A DNA stretch of 13,286 nucleotides from contig NZ_PEGG01000019.1 in assembly GCF_002737765.1 (NCBI RefSeq), positions 1 through 13,286 of the forward strand. The letters run 5' to 3'. Of the stretch, positions 6,559-12,924 are shown in pieces. The first letter of the stretch is position 1, and the number at the start of each line of letters is the position of its first letter. The notes under the pieces are model-generated. The model saw only the letters and a list, made by a program, of their open reading frames with translations, did not search any database and had not been told where the DNA came from. Origin of the DNA: Caulobacter sp. B11 (GTDB lineage: Bacteria > Pseudomonadota > Alphaproteobacteria > Caulobacterales > Caulobacteraceae). The translations under genes and the position numbers were made by a program.

Positions 6559-7296
6559 ATGGCTGAACAACAAGCGCCCGAGCATCGCCACTACGATCCG
6601 CTCACCTCGGATGGTCCGCGCCGCAAGAAGGGCCTAGGCACTTTCGGCGTTGCGATGATCGTCGTCCTTGGCGTCCACGCGGCTCTGTTCGCCTATCTGG
6701 CGAAGCAGAAGTTCGAGTCCGTGATGAAGGAGTACAGCGACGACGCTGTGGATGTGGAACTGCCTCCGCCTCCGCCGCCGCCGCCGCCGCCTCCCCCGCC
6801 GCCGCCGCCTCCGCCGACCGACGCTCCTCCCCCGCCTCCCGCGGTGGTGCAGCCGAGGCCGCCGATCGCGCCGCCGCCGGACATCACGCCGCCGCCGCCT
6901 CTGCCGATCCCGCCCGTCAAGGAACGGGTCGAGCAGTCAGCGCCGCCGGTTATCTCGGCCGCGCCTCCGGTTCGCGAAGCCGCTCCGGCCCGCGCTTCGG
7001 TGGTGACTCGTCCCGACTGGCTTCGTAAGCCGAGCGGTGACGACATGGCCCGCTACTACCCCGACCGCGCTCAGCGGATGGAAGTGGGCGGCCGTGCGAC
7101 CATCTCTTGCACCGTGACCGCCAAGGGCACGCTGGAAGGCTGTTCGGTCACCTCGGAAAACCCGAGCGACTATGGCTTCGGTGACGCCGCGATCAAGCTG
7201 TCGCGCCTGTTCCGCATGAAGCCGAAGACGCTTGACGGTTCTCCGGTGGATGGTGGTCAGATCACGATCCCGATCGTGTTCACGGTTCCCCGCTAG
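6559..7296 (+). CDS. tonB: TonB energy transducer
   Basis: TonB spans the periplasm and passes energy from ExbB/ExbD to outer-membrane receptors for iron chelates, vitamin B12 or sugars. The 245-residue protein has a cytoplasmic N-terminus, one membrane segment at about 26-48 (FGVAMIVVLGVHAALFAYLA) with His40 matching the functional His of E. coli TonB, a proline-rich periplasmic rod at 69-130 including 18 consecutive prolines, and a C-terminal TonB domain from about 164 (MARYYPDRAQRM, ending ITIPIVFTVPR). AGGGG overlapping the exbD stop is its ribosome site. It ends the operon; a strong terminator follows 28 bases later. A second TonB-like protein is encoded at 11003-11739. Confidence 0.95.
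   Translation: MAEQQAPEHRHYDPLTSDGPRRKKGLGTFGVAMIVVLGVHAALFAYLAKQKFESVMKEYSDDAVDVELPPPPPPPPPPPPPPPPPPTDAPPPPPAVVQPRPPIAPPPDITPPPPLPIPPVKERVEQSAPPVISAAPPVREAAPARASVVTRPDWLRKPSGDDMARYYPDRAQRMEVGGRATISCTVTAKGTLEGCSVTSENPSDYGFGDAAIKLSRLFRMKPKTLDGSPVDGGQITIPIVFTVPR
6763..6816 (+). repeat. CCG/CCT codon repeat encoding 18 prolines
   Basis: Eighteen successive proline codons, mostly CCG with some CCT and one CCC, form a low-complexity tract inside tonB. Such a run could change length by slippage in units of three bases and would need elongation factor P for smooth translation. Confidence 0.85.
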
Positions 7297-7324
7297 GGTC
7301 CTGGAACACCGGACGATATAAGAG

Positions 7325-7355
7325 CGCCCCGGAGCCCTGGCTCCGGGGCGTTTTT
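7325..7355 (+). terminator. Terminator of the exbB-exbD-tonB operon
   Basis: CGCCCCGGAGCC (7325-7336) pairs with GGCTCCGGGGCG (7339-7350) as an 11 to 12-bp GC-rich stem, followed directly by TTTTT (7351-7355). This is a textbook intrinsic terminator 28 bases after the tonB stop. Confidence 0.92.
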
Positions 7356-7379
7356 AATGTGAGGCGGGCGTCAAGACGC

Positions 7380-7408
7380 TTGATCCCGCCCGCGCCTGCC
7401 CCTAAAGA
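7380..7408 (+). promoter_or_regulatory. Predicted tRNA-His promoter
   Basis: TTGATC (7380-7385), a 17-base spacer and TAAAGA (7403-7408, in CCTAAAGAC) make a good stable-RNA promoter. Transcription would start near 7415, about ten bases before the mature tRNA. The -10 context CCTANAGAC is shared with the tRNA-Phe promoter here. Confidence 0.6.
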
Positions 7409-7424
7409 CATCGCCTCGCGATGC

Positions 7425-7501
7425 GCCGCCTTAGCTCAGTTGGTTAGAGCGCCGGTTTGTGGAACCGGAGGTCCTCAGTTCAAGCCTGAGAGGCGGTACC
7501 A
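7425..7501 (+). tRNA. tRNA-His (GTG), without the G-1 residue
   Basis: This is a complete 77-base tRNA with D loop, anticodon stem CCGGT/ACCGG (7452-7456 with 7464-7468) and anticodon GTG at 7459-7461. The acceptor strand GCCGCCT (7425-7431) faces AGGCGGT (7491-7497), so the first pair is G1-T72. The base before G1 is C and the discriminator is A73 (7498), so the universal G-1:C73 pair of tRNA-His is missing. This agrees with the known loss of G-1 in a clade of alphaproteobacteria that includes Caulobacter. CCA is encoded. Confidence 0.97.
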
Positions 7502-7507
7502 TCGCCA

Positions 7508-7551
7508 CAATGAAAAAGGCCCAGGGTGCGAACCCTGGGCCTTTTTCATTG
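7508..7551. terminator. Bidirectional terminator after tRNA-His
   Basis: A perfect 20-bp inverted repeat (7508-7527 with 7532-7551) closes on a GCGA loop, a GNRA tetraloop. The stem core is GGCCCAGGGT/ACCCTGGGCC, flanked by A5 on the left and T5 on the right, so it can stop transcription from tRNA-His on the plus strand and from the minus-strand genes on the other side. Confidence 0.93.
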
Positions 7552-7614
7552 CGGTTTCGCGCGTCGCGAAAGGCGAGGCCAGGCTCTGGGATCGACCGTA
7601 AGCGCCCTGCGGCT

Positions 7615-7644
7615 CCGGCCTTGAGTCCGAGGGGCTCAGGCCGG
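7615..7644 (-). other. Hairpin across the stop of the small minus-strand ORF
   Basis: CCGGCCT-T-GAG (7615-7625) pairs with CTCAGGCCGG (7635-7644) with one bulged T. The stop codon of the small reading frame (7636-7638) lies in one arm. There is no T-run, so it may protect the mRNA end or weakly terminate. Confidence 0.35.
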
Positions 7645-7773
7645 CCCGACCAAGGTGCTCCAGACTTTCCAGGCCAGCAGGCCAATGGTCAGCCAGCCGA
7701 CCATGAGGCCGATCAGAGGACGCGCCTGCCACCAGCGCAGCCGCGGATTCGGAGTGGCGGCCGGATGTCCCAC
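7636..7773 (-). CDS. Possible small single-span membrane protein
   Basis: This is a 45-residue reading frame starting with GTG at 7773, preceded by AGGGCA nine bases upstream. It begins MGHPAATPNPRLRWWQARPL, followed by a hydrophobic helix (LIGLMVGWLTIGLLAWKVW) and a short tail, STLVGPA. The basic, Trp-rich stretch before the helix suggests the N-terminus stays in the cytoplasm. I do not recognise the family. It is supported by the clean helix, the ribosome site and its ending just before a hairpin; it is weakened by its size and by the unlikely protein sequence upstream in the same frame, which argues against a longer form. No function can be assigned. Confidence 0.4.
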   Translation of the reverse strand: MGHPAATPNPRLRWWQARPLIGLMVGWLTIGLLAWKVWSTLVGPA

Positions 7774-8134
7774 GGTGTCTTGCCCTAATCTGATCCAACC
7801 TCTGATCGGGTCGTCCAGGAAGCATGCGGCGAGTCTTGAGGGGCGGCGATGCGGCATGGCGCCGCTACGGGTTTCAGTCGGCCTCGTCGTCCTGCAAGGC
7901 GGTGGGGACTGCCGGCGCGACCTGGGCGGCATGGTGGCGTATCGCGGGCAAGCCTGTGCTCGCCCCAAAGGCACGCCTTGGGCCACCTCCGCCGATTGAT
8001 GAGCCGACCCTTCTCCTCGGCCTGAAGGCGAAGGCCGAGGAGGGCTGTCGTCGTCGACCAAGTCGCCGGCAGGATCTGAGCGGGGTCCAGATCGCTGTTG
8101 CGCCGGCCTCGGTGGGGTCCGACCTGCTACATCG
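7774..8134. other. Gene-free stretch with a palindromic intergenic element
   Basis: Open frames on both strands here lack codon bias and show the Pro/Arg/Ser-rich translations typical of non-coding GC-rich DNA. The one clear structure is CTCCTCGGCCT (8013-8023) paired with AGGCCGAGGAG (8032-8042), an 11-bp stem with an 8-base loop. Its flanks (CCCTT before, GGGC after) resemble the REP-like intergenic palindromes common in Caulobacterales and Rhizobiales. It may act as an end signal for the minus-strand regulator gene. Confidence 0.5.
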
Positions 8135-8154
8135 CCGGCCGACTATTCGGCCGG
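8135..8154 (-). other. Hairpin spanning the regulator stop codon
   Basis: CCGGCCGA (8135-8142) and TCGGCCGG (8147-8154) form a perfect 8-bp stem around CTAT. The stop codon of the XRE regulator (8143-8145) sits in the loop. No T-run follows. Confidence 0.45.
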
Positions 8155-8562
8155 TTCAGGATCGTCATCGACCATGGCGCGCACCAGGTCGACCACCCGT
8201 CGGCGCAGTCGACGGTCGCTGAGGCGCGGAAACAGGCCTGCCAGTTCCAGACCCTCGGGCGTCGCCACGAACTGGGTCATGCGCTGCGAGAAGCCGTCAT
8301 CGTCATCGCCGTTCGAGGTCTCTTCCAGGCCGTCGAAAAAATAGGATACGGGCGAATGCAGCAGCTTGGCTGCTTCGTAGAGCTTAGAGGCGCTTATGCG
8401 ATTGGCGCCGCGTTCGTACTTCTGGATCTGTTGGAATGTGATCCCCAGGGCCTCGGCAAGCTGGGTCTGGCTGAGCCCCAGCACCTTGCGGCGCACCCTC
8501 AGGCGAGCGCCGACATAGAGATCGACGGGATGGGCCGTCTCGGCGGCGGGCTTATCGTTCAT
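8143..8562 (-). CDS. XRE-family transcriptional regulator (PraR/PhrR type)
   Basis: This is a 139-residue cytoplasmic DNA-binding protein. A Cro/C1-type helix-turn-helix spans about 13-72 (VGARLRVRRKVLGLSQTQLAEALGI.. then FQQIQKYERGANRISASKLYEAAKLL), followed by SPVSYFFDGL, an acidic linker with four successive Asp (86-89), and a basic/acidic C-terminal region (RLSDRRLRRRVVDLVRAMVDDD). The opening PVDLYVGARLR and GITFQQIQKYERG closely follow rhizobial PraR/PhrR proteins, which act in stress, quorum-sensing or attachment control; the role here is inferred only as regulatory. The start ATG at 8562 has GAGGA nine bases upstream. It is a single gene, divergent from the FAD enzyme across about 210 bases. 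Confidence 0.9.
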   Translation of the reverse strand: MNDKPAAETAHPVDLYVGARLRVRRKVLGLSQTQLAEALGITFQQIQKYERGANRISASKLYEAAKLLHSPVSYFFDGLEETSNGDDDDGFSQRMTQFVATPEGLELAGLFPRLSDRRLRRRVVDLVRAMVDDDPEPAE

Positions 8563-8771
8563 CCGGTTCTAGTCCTCGCGGCAGCCGCTGGGTCTCGGGC
8601 GCCCATCGCGGGCGCGCGGCTTGTCTAGTCAGGACAGGATAGACCCATGTTAACGGGTTAGTCACGCTTCGCGGCGGGACAAGTGGCCGCAGGCCCGTTC
8701 GTCCGCCGGCGGCCCCGTTCGGGACCGGCGCCCACGCCATCGGACTTGACCTTTTCGCCCTGGGAATGCGA

Positions 8772-9776
8772 ATGCGCCTCATGGAAATCAAGCCGGGCGC
8801 TCGGGTTGCTGTGGCGGGAGCCGGGGCGTTCGGATCGACGATCGCCCTGGTTCTGGCCGAGGCGGGATTCGCCGTGCGGCATTTCGATTCGGCTCGACTG
8901 GGCGCCAATGCCTCGGGGGTCGCGGCGGGCATGCTGGCCCCAGCGGCCGAGGCGGTGTTCGACCCCGCCGCCGCGGCGCATCTGGACCTGCTGCGCCGGG
9001 CCAGGGACCTTTGGCCGGCGCTGGCGGCGCGGATCGGCGTTTCCCTGCATCGCGAAGGCCTGCGGGTCGAGGGGCGGTCTGACTGGGTGGACGAGGTCGC
9101 GGCGAGGTTCCAGGCCCTGGGGCTGACCTTCAGGCGCGACGCGGGGGGCCTGACCAGCGACGAGGACTGGCGGCTCGACGCGCGATCGACCCTGGCCGCG
9201 CTCCGGACAGCGGCCCTCGCGCACGGCGCCAGCCTCCAGGAACGCGCCCTGGAGGCCAGGGACATCCCGCACTTCGCCATGACGGTGATCGCGACCGGGG
9301 CCGCGGGCGGCGACCTGGCCCCTGAGCTGGCGTTTCTCAGCCCGATCAAGGGCCAGATCCTGAGAGCAGCCGGCGGTTTGTCCGAGGGACCGATCCTGCG
9401 CGGCCAGGGCGTCTATGTCTGTCCGGCGCGAGACCCGGCGATCGGGGCGACCATGGAGGCCGGTCGCAGCGACCTCGAGGTCGATTGGCGGGCGCTGGAG
9501 CCCTTGAAGGCCGCCGCCCTGGCCCTGCGGCCAGATCTGGGTCAGCCGATGACCGCCGAGGTCGGGATCCGGGCCGCGACGCCGGACGGCTTGCCGCTGG
9601 TTGGCCCCAGCCAGACGCCGGGCGTCTTCCTGGCGGTGGGCGCCCGACGCAACGGCTGGCTGCTGGCCCCGCTTGTGGCCGATCTGGTGGCGGCGTATCT
9701 GACAGGCAAGGATCCCGGTCCGGACGCGGCGCGCTTCGAGGCGCGCCGCTTTTCCAGGCCGGACGACACAGAATAA
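8772..9776 (+). CDS. thiO: FAD-dependent oxidoreductase, ThiO/glycine oxidase-like
   Basis: This belongs to the D-amino-acid oxidase (DAO) superfamily. The N-terminal Rossmann motif VAVAGAGAFG (12-21, GxGxxG) and Asp39 bind FAD. The C-terminal part VGIRAATPDGLPLVGP and VFLAVGARRNGWLLAPLVADLVA matches glycine oxidase/ThiO enzymes, with Arg267 where Bacillus glycine oxidase binds the substrate carboxylate. ThiO makes the imine precursor for the thiamine thiazole ring; no other thi gene is near, so thiamine synthesis is an inference and another amine or amino-acid substrate is possible. Three ATGs are possible (8766, 8772, 8781); GGGA at 8762-8765 is properly spaced for 8772, giving 334 residues. 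The next gene begins 21 bases after its stop, so the two may be co-transcribed. Confidence 0.82.
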   Translation: MRLMEIKPGARVAVAGAGAFGSTIALVLAEAGFAVRHFDSARLGANASGVAAGMLAPAAEAVFDPAAAAHLDLLRRARDLWPALAARIGVSLHREGLRVEGRSDWVDEVAARFQALGLTFRRDAGGLTSDEDWRLDARSTLAALRTAALAHGASLQERALEARDIPHFAMTVIATGAAGGDLAPELAFLSPIKGQILRAAGGLSEGPILRGQGVYVCPARDPAIGATMEAGRSDLEVDWRALEPLKAAALALRPDLGQPMTAEVGIRAATPDGLPLVGPSQTPGVFLAVGARRNGWLLAPLVADLVAAYLTGKDPGPDAARFEARRFSRPDDTE

Positions 9777-9797
9777 CAGACGCTTTTGGGGGGCTGG

Positions 9798-10961
9798 ATG
9801 GCCGGGTTTTGGTTGACTGAGGAACAGGAAGCGATCCGTGACGGCGTCGCCAAGGTTTGCGCCGCCTTTGACGACGAGTACTGGCGCAAGACCGACGAGA
9901 CGGGGGCCTTTCCCGAAGACTTCGTGGCCGCCATCGCCGAGGGCGGCTGGTTGGGCGTGGCCATGCCCGAAAGTGTCGGCGGCGCCGGCCTGGGCCTGAC
10001 CGAGGCGGCGATCATGATGCAGACCGTGGCCCAGTCGGGCGCGGGCTTCTCGGGCGCGTCGGCCATTCACCTGAACATCTTCGGCCCCATGCCGCTGGTG
10101 AAGTTCGGCACCGACGAACAGCGCGCCAAACATCTGCCCCGCCTGATCTCGGGCGAGGACAAGATGTGCTTTGCGGTGACCGAGCCCAATTCCGGCCTGG
10201 ACACCTCCAGCCTGGAAACGCGGGCCGAAAAGGTCGATGGCGGCTATCTGCTGAACGGCCGCAAGATCTGGACGACCGGGGCCCAGCGCGCCAACAAGAT
10301 CCTGATCATCGCCCGCACCACGCCGAAGGATCAGTGCGCCAAGCCGACCCAGGGCCTGAGCCTGTTCTATACCGATCGCGAGAAGATCGAGGCCAAGCCG
10401 ATCCCGAAGATGGGCCGCAAGGCCGTCGAATGTAACATGCTCTTCATCGAGGACCTGTTCGTGCCGGCCGAGGATCTGGTCGGCGAAGAGGGCAAGGGCT
10501 TCGCCTACCTGCTGCACGGCCTCAATCCCGAGCGGGTGCTGTTCGCGGTCGAGGCGATCGGCCTGGGCCGCATCGCGCTCAAGAAGGCCACCACCTACGC
10601 CAATGAGCGGGTGGTTTTCGGCCGTCCGATCGGCAAGAACCAGGGCGTCGCCCATCCGATGGCCCGGTCGTGGGCGGAGCTGGAGGCGGCCAACCTCTTG
10701 GCGTTCAAGGCCGCCGCCCTCTACGACATGGGCAAGGACTGCGGGGCCGAGGCCAACGCCGCCAAGTATCTCGGGGCCGAGGCGGGCTTCACCGCCTGCG
10801 AGACCTCGGTCCTGGTCCATGGCGGCATGGGCTATGCCAAGGAATATGACGTCGAGCGTTATTTCCGCGAGGCCATGATCGCCCGTATCGCCCCGATCAG
10901 CCGTGAGATGATCCTCAACTTCATCGCCGAACGCGTTCTGGGCCTGCCCAAGAGCTATTGA
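9798..10961 (+). CDS. Acyl-CoA dehydrogenase family protein
   Basis: This is a 387-residue flavoenzyme that would introduce an alpha-beta double bond into an acyl-CoA with an electron-transfer flavoprotein as acceptor. The N-terminal helical domain (WLTEEQEAIRDGVAKVCAAFDDEYW) leads to the FAD/substrate motif CFAVTEPNSGLDTSS (124-138), the middle beta domain (GGYLLNGRKIWTTGA) and the C-terminal helical domain. HGGMGYAKEYDVERYFREA (341-359) contains Glu349 at the position of the short-chain dehydrogenase catalytic base. After it, IAPISREMILNFIAE replaces the more usual IYEGTSEI motif, so it belongs to a divergent branch whose substrate I cannot name. The ATG at 9798 is favoured because GGGGGG lies a few bases upstream; a TTG at 9786 is possible. 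It ends at a shared convergent hairpin. Confidence 0.92.
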   Translation: MAGFWLTEEQEAIRDGVAKVCAAFDDEYWRKTDETGAFPEDFVAAIAEGGWLGVAMPESVGGAGLGLTEAAIMMQTVAQSGAGFSGASAIHLNIFGPMPLVKFGTDEQRAKHLPRLISGEDKMCFAVTEPNSGLDTSSLETRAEKVDGGYLLNGRKIWTTGAQRANKILIIARTTPKDQCAKPTQGLSLFYTDREKIEAKPIPKMGRKAVECNMLFIEDLFVPAEDLVGEEGKGFAYLLHGLNPERVLFAVEAIGLGRIALKKATTYANERVVFGRPIGKNQGVAHPMARSWAELEAANLLAFKAAALYDMGKDCGAEANAAKYLGAEAGFTACETSVLVHGGMGYAKEYDVERYFREAMIARIAPISREMILNFIAERVLGLPKSY

Positions 10962-10967
10962 GGCCAA

Positions 10968-10992
10968 GTCCCCTGGCGACCCGCCAGGGGAC
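10968..10992. terminator. Convergent hairpin between acyl-CoA dehydrogenase and second tonB
   Basis: GTCCCCTGGCG (10968-10978) and CGCCAGGGGAC (10982-10992) form a perfect 11-bp stem with a 3-base loop in the 41 bases between two convergent stops. There is no clear T-run on either side, so it is a likely but unproven bidirectional terminator. Confidence 0.7.
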
Positions 10993-11002
10993 CGTCTCGG
11001 GG

Positions 11003-11739
11003 TCATTCTCCCAGGCTGAACCGGATCGGGATCCGTACGCTGGCCCCGTCGACCGTCTGGCCGTTTTCGAGCTGCGGGTTGAGGCGGAAATAGCGCGCCA
11101 GCTTGAGGGCGGCGGGGCCAAAGCCTTCGCCGGCGGGACTCTCCGCGACCACCACGCAACCGCCCACAGACCCATTGGCCGCCACGATGCAGTTGAGCGT
11201 CGCGCCGCCCGGGACGCCGCGTCGCATGGCGCTTTCAGGATAGTAGCGGGCCAGTTCACCGGCTCCGGGCTTCTTCATCCAGGTTGGACGGGTGATGACC
11301 TTGGGCTGGGGCGGGCTGTCCGGAGGCCCGGCCTCGTCGCCCAGGCTCGATTGCCCGGCAAAGACTGGCGGGTCGCTGCTGACTCCGGTTGTATCGAGGG
11401 CCTGGGGAACGAGCAGGGGGGCTCGTCCGCCGTGAACGGCGTCTGCACCGGCTTGTGGGTCGCGATGGGTTTCGACAAGGCCGGCTTCGGCCGATCGTCG
11501 GGCTCTGGCGGGTCGATTTCGATGATTCGCTCGATCGTGGTGGTGGGGGTGTCGACCGGCTGGGCCACCGACGGAATGACGTATTTCTGCACGGCCAGAT
11601 AGGCGAAGAGGCCGGCATGGGCGGCGATGGAAACCCCCAGGGCGATCATCAGGGCGTTGGGGCGTCCCGGCCGGCCGGGAGCGGGGCCGTCGCCGCCGAG
11701 GCCGGGGATACCAGGGTTAGAGGGCTGACGGATAACCAT
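11003..11739 (-). CDS. Second TonB-like protein, apparent frameshift near 11416-11421
   Basis: This is a paralogue of the TonB in this window. The start [10 protein letters not shown] at 11739 has an excellent ribosome site (AGGGAGG). A membrane segment follows at about 29-50 ([21 protein letters not shown]), with [13 protein letters not shown] matching HAALFAYLAKQKF of the first TonB, then a Pro/acidic linker and a C-terminal TonB domain ([12 protein letters not shown], ending [11 protein letters not shown]). The linker breaks at a run of six G on the plus strand (11416-11421): DEPPC.. in one frame must become [15 protein letters not shown] in another, cured by one extra base in the run. The corrected length is 245 residues, the same as the first TonB. 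No exbB/exbD lies beside it, so it would have to borrow the other operon's channel or serve another role. The linker lacks the long polyproline run. Confidence 0.87.
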
Positions 11740-12041
11740 TGTGACCTCCCTAGCGCGCCGATCTTGCGCCGGCATTGGAAGCGTCACATGGGGTCTTTCA
11801 GCTGTAAATCTTAGACGATCAGGTTTTCAATGTTCACCTAAGTAAATCCATCGGCGGATACATGACCGACGTTCAGGTTATACGGCGAGGATTGAAGGGC
11901 GCCGCCGTCAGGCATAGAGTTCGCCGCGCGTCGGCTGCGCGCTGCTTGATGCGCCGCCGGGACACCCTGTCGCAGGGCGCTCGGCGCTCGGGATGGGTCT
12001 GGTTAATGCTGAATTAACCATGCTGGTCCAGACATTGACCC
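11740..12041. other. Divergent promoter region, second tonB and transglycosylase
   Basis: These 302 bases between two diverging genes show no reading frame I trust. The part next to tonB is AT-richer (11800-11890) and probably holds its promoter. TTGAAAA read on the minus strand near 11830 is a possible -35, but no convincing -10 follows. The part near the transglycosylase holds the CtrA box. Between them are GC-rich short inverted repeats such as GCGCG/CGCGC near 11925-11942. Confidence 0.5.
12003..12019 (+). promoter_or_regulatory. CtrA binding box TTAA-N7-TTAACC
   Basis: TTAA (12003-12006), seven bases and TTAACC (12014-12019), continuing as TTAACCAT, exactly fit the consensus for CtrA, the cell-cycle master regulator of Caulobacter and relatives. 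It ends 22 bases before the transglycosylase ATG. Confidence 0.75.
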
Positions 12042-12914
12042 ATGGCCGTCCAATCCATCCGCAGCGTCGTAGAGTCCGCGATCCAGCGCGCGTCGACCGC
12101 GACGGGTGTTGATTTCACCTTCCTGATGGGCACGGCCAAGCGTGAGAGCGGTTACAATCCGGCCGCCCATGCGCGCACCTCCTCCGCCTCGGGCCTGTTC
12201 CAGTTCGTCGATCAGACCTGGCTGGGCACCCTCAAGAAGCACGGCGCCAAGTACGGCTATGCCCGCTATGCCGACCTGATCGAGCAGGGCGGCGACGGCC
12301 GGTTCCGGGTCAGCGGCGACGAGGCCCGAAAGGCGGTCCTGGGCCTCAAGCTCGATCCCCATGCGGCCTCGTTGATGGCCGGCGAACTGGCCAGCGATCA
12401 CGCCTCCTATCTGCGCGGCCGGGTGGGGCGCACCCCGACGGCCGGCGAACTCTATGCCGCTCACTTCCTGGGCCCGCAGGGCTCGGCCCGGCTGATCGAG
12501 GCCGCCGGCAGCAGTCCCAGGGCCAATGCCGCGGCGATGTTTCCCGAGGCCGCGGCCGCCAACCGCTCGATCTTCTATCGAGACGGCCGGGCCGCGACGG
12601 TCAGCGAGGTCTATGCCAACCTGACCCGCACGGGCGGCGCCGGGCGTCCCGTCACCGACGGCGCCGTTGATGGGGCCGACCGGGACCAGGGCTTCATCCA
12701 ATACGCCACGGGCCGACGCCTGGAGCGCATCAAGCAGCAGGACGCCATCGTCGACATGATCCTGCGCGGGTCACAGGACGCCGATCTGTCGGGTCTTGGC
12801 GGCGTCGCCGGCAAGGCCTCGGGTGGTCAGCGCCTGGCCAGCGCGATGTTCTCGGCCGAAATGCTGCGCGTGCTGTCCGACGCCAACAGCGCCGAGCCCC
12901 GGACCAAGCGCTGA
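12042..12914 (+). CDS. Lytic transglycosylase (SLT domain)
   Basis: This is a 290-residue protein with a lysozyme-like SLT fold that would cleave the MurNAc-GlcNAc bond of peptidoglycan. Motif I, AKRESGYNP, carries the catalytic Glu35; motif II is SASGLFQFVDQTW; motif III is ELYAAHFLGPQGSARLI (about 134-150). The C-terminal half (about 170-290) is Ala/Arg-rich with no domain I recognise. No signal peptide is visible, so export would need a dedicated route such as a flagellar or other secretion apparatus. This fits enzymes that open the wall for envelope machines, as does the CtrA box upstream, since CtrA drives flagellum, pilus and division genes in this group. Those links are inference. No good ribosome site precedes the ATG; the next in-frame ATG (12126) would remove part of the domain just before Glu35. 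Confidence 0.9.
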   Translation: MAVQSIRSVVESAIQRASTATGVDFTFLMGTAKRESGYNPAAHARTSSASGLFQFVDQTWLGTLKKHGAKYGYARYADLIEQGGDGRFRVSGDEARKAVLGLKLDPHAASLMAGELASDHASYLRGRVGRTPTAGELYAAHFLGPQGSARLIEAAGSSPRANAAAMFPEAAAANRSIFYRDGRAATVSEVYANLTRTGGAGRPVTDGAVDGADRDQGFIQYATGRRLERIKQQDAIVDMILRGSQDADLSGLGGVAGKASGGQRLASAMFSAEMLRVLSDANSAEPRTKR

Positions 12915-12924
12915 TCGAGACCGT

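Noticed and set aside
7774..8061. A longer minus-strand frame extending the small membrane ORF upstream
   Set aside because: The added part is Pro/Arg/Ser-rich, includes translation of the palindromic repeat, and lacks a ribosome site.
7824..8222. A 132-codon plus-strand frame
   Set aside because: It runs through the palindromic repeat and into the antisense of the XRE regulator, with no family resemblance.
8650..8661. TTAACGGGTTAG as a CtrA site
   Set aside because: The two halves are four bases apart instead of seven and the second is TTAG, so it does not fit the CtrA consensus.
8658..11159. An 833-codon open frame on the minus strand
   Set aside because: It lies antisense to the FAD enzyme and acyl-CoA dehydrogenase, both of which have clear family motifs. 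Long antisense frames are common in GC-rich DNA, and the translation is low-complexity Gly/Arg/Ala with no domain.
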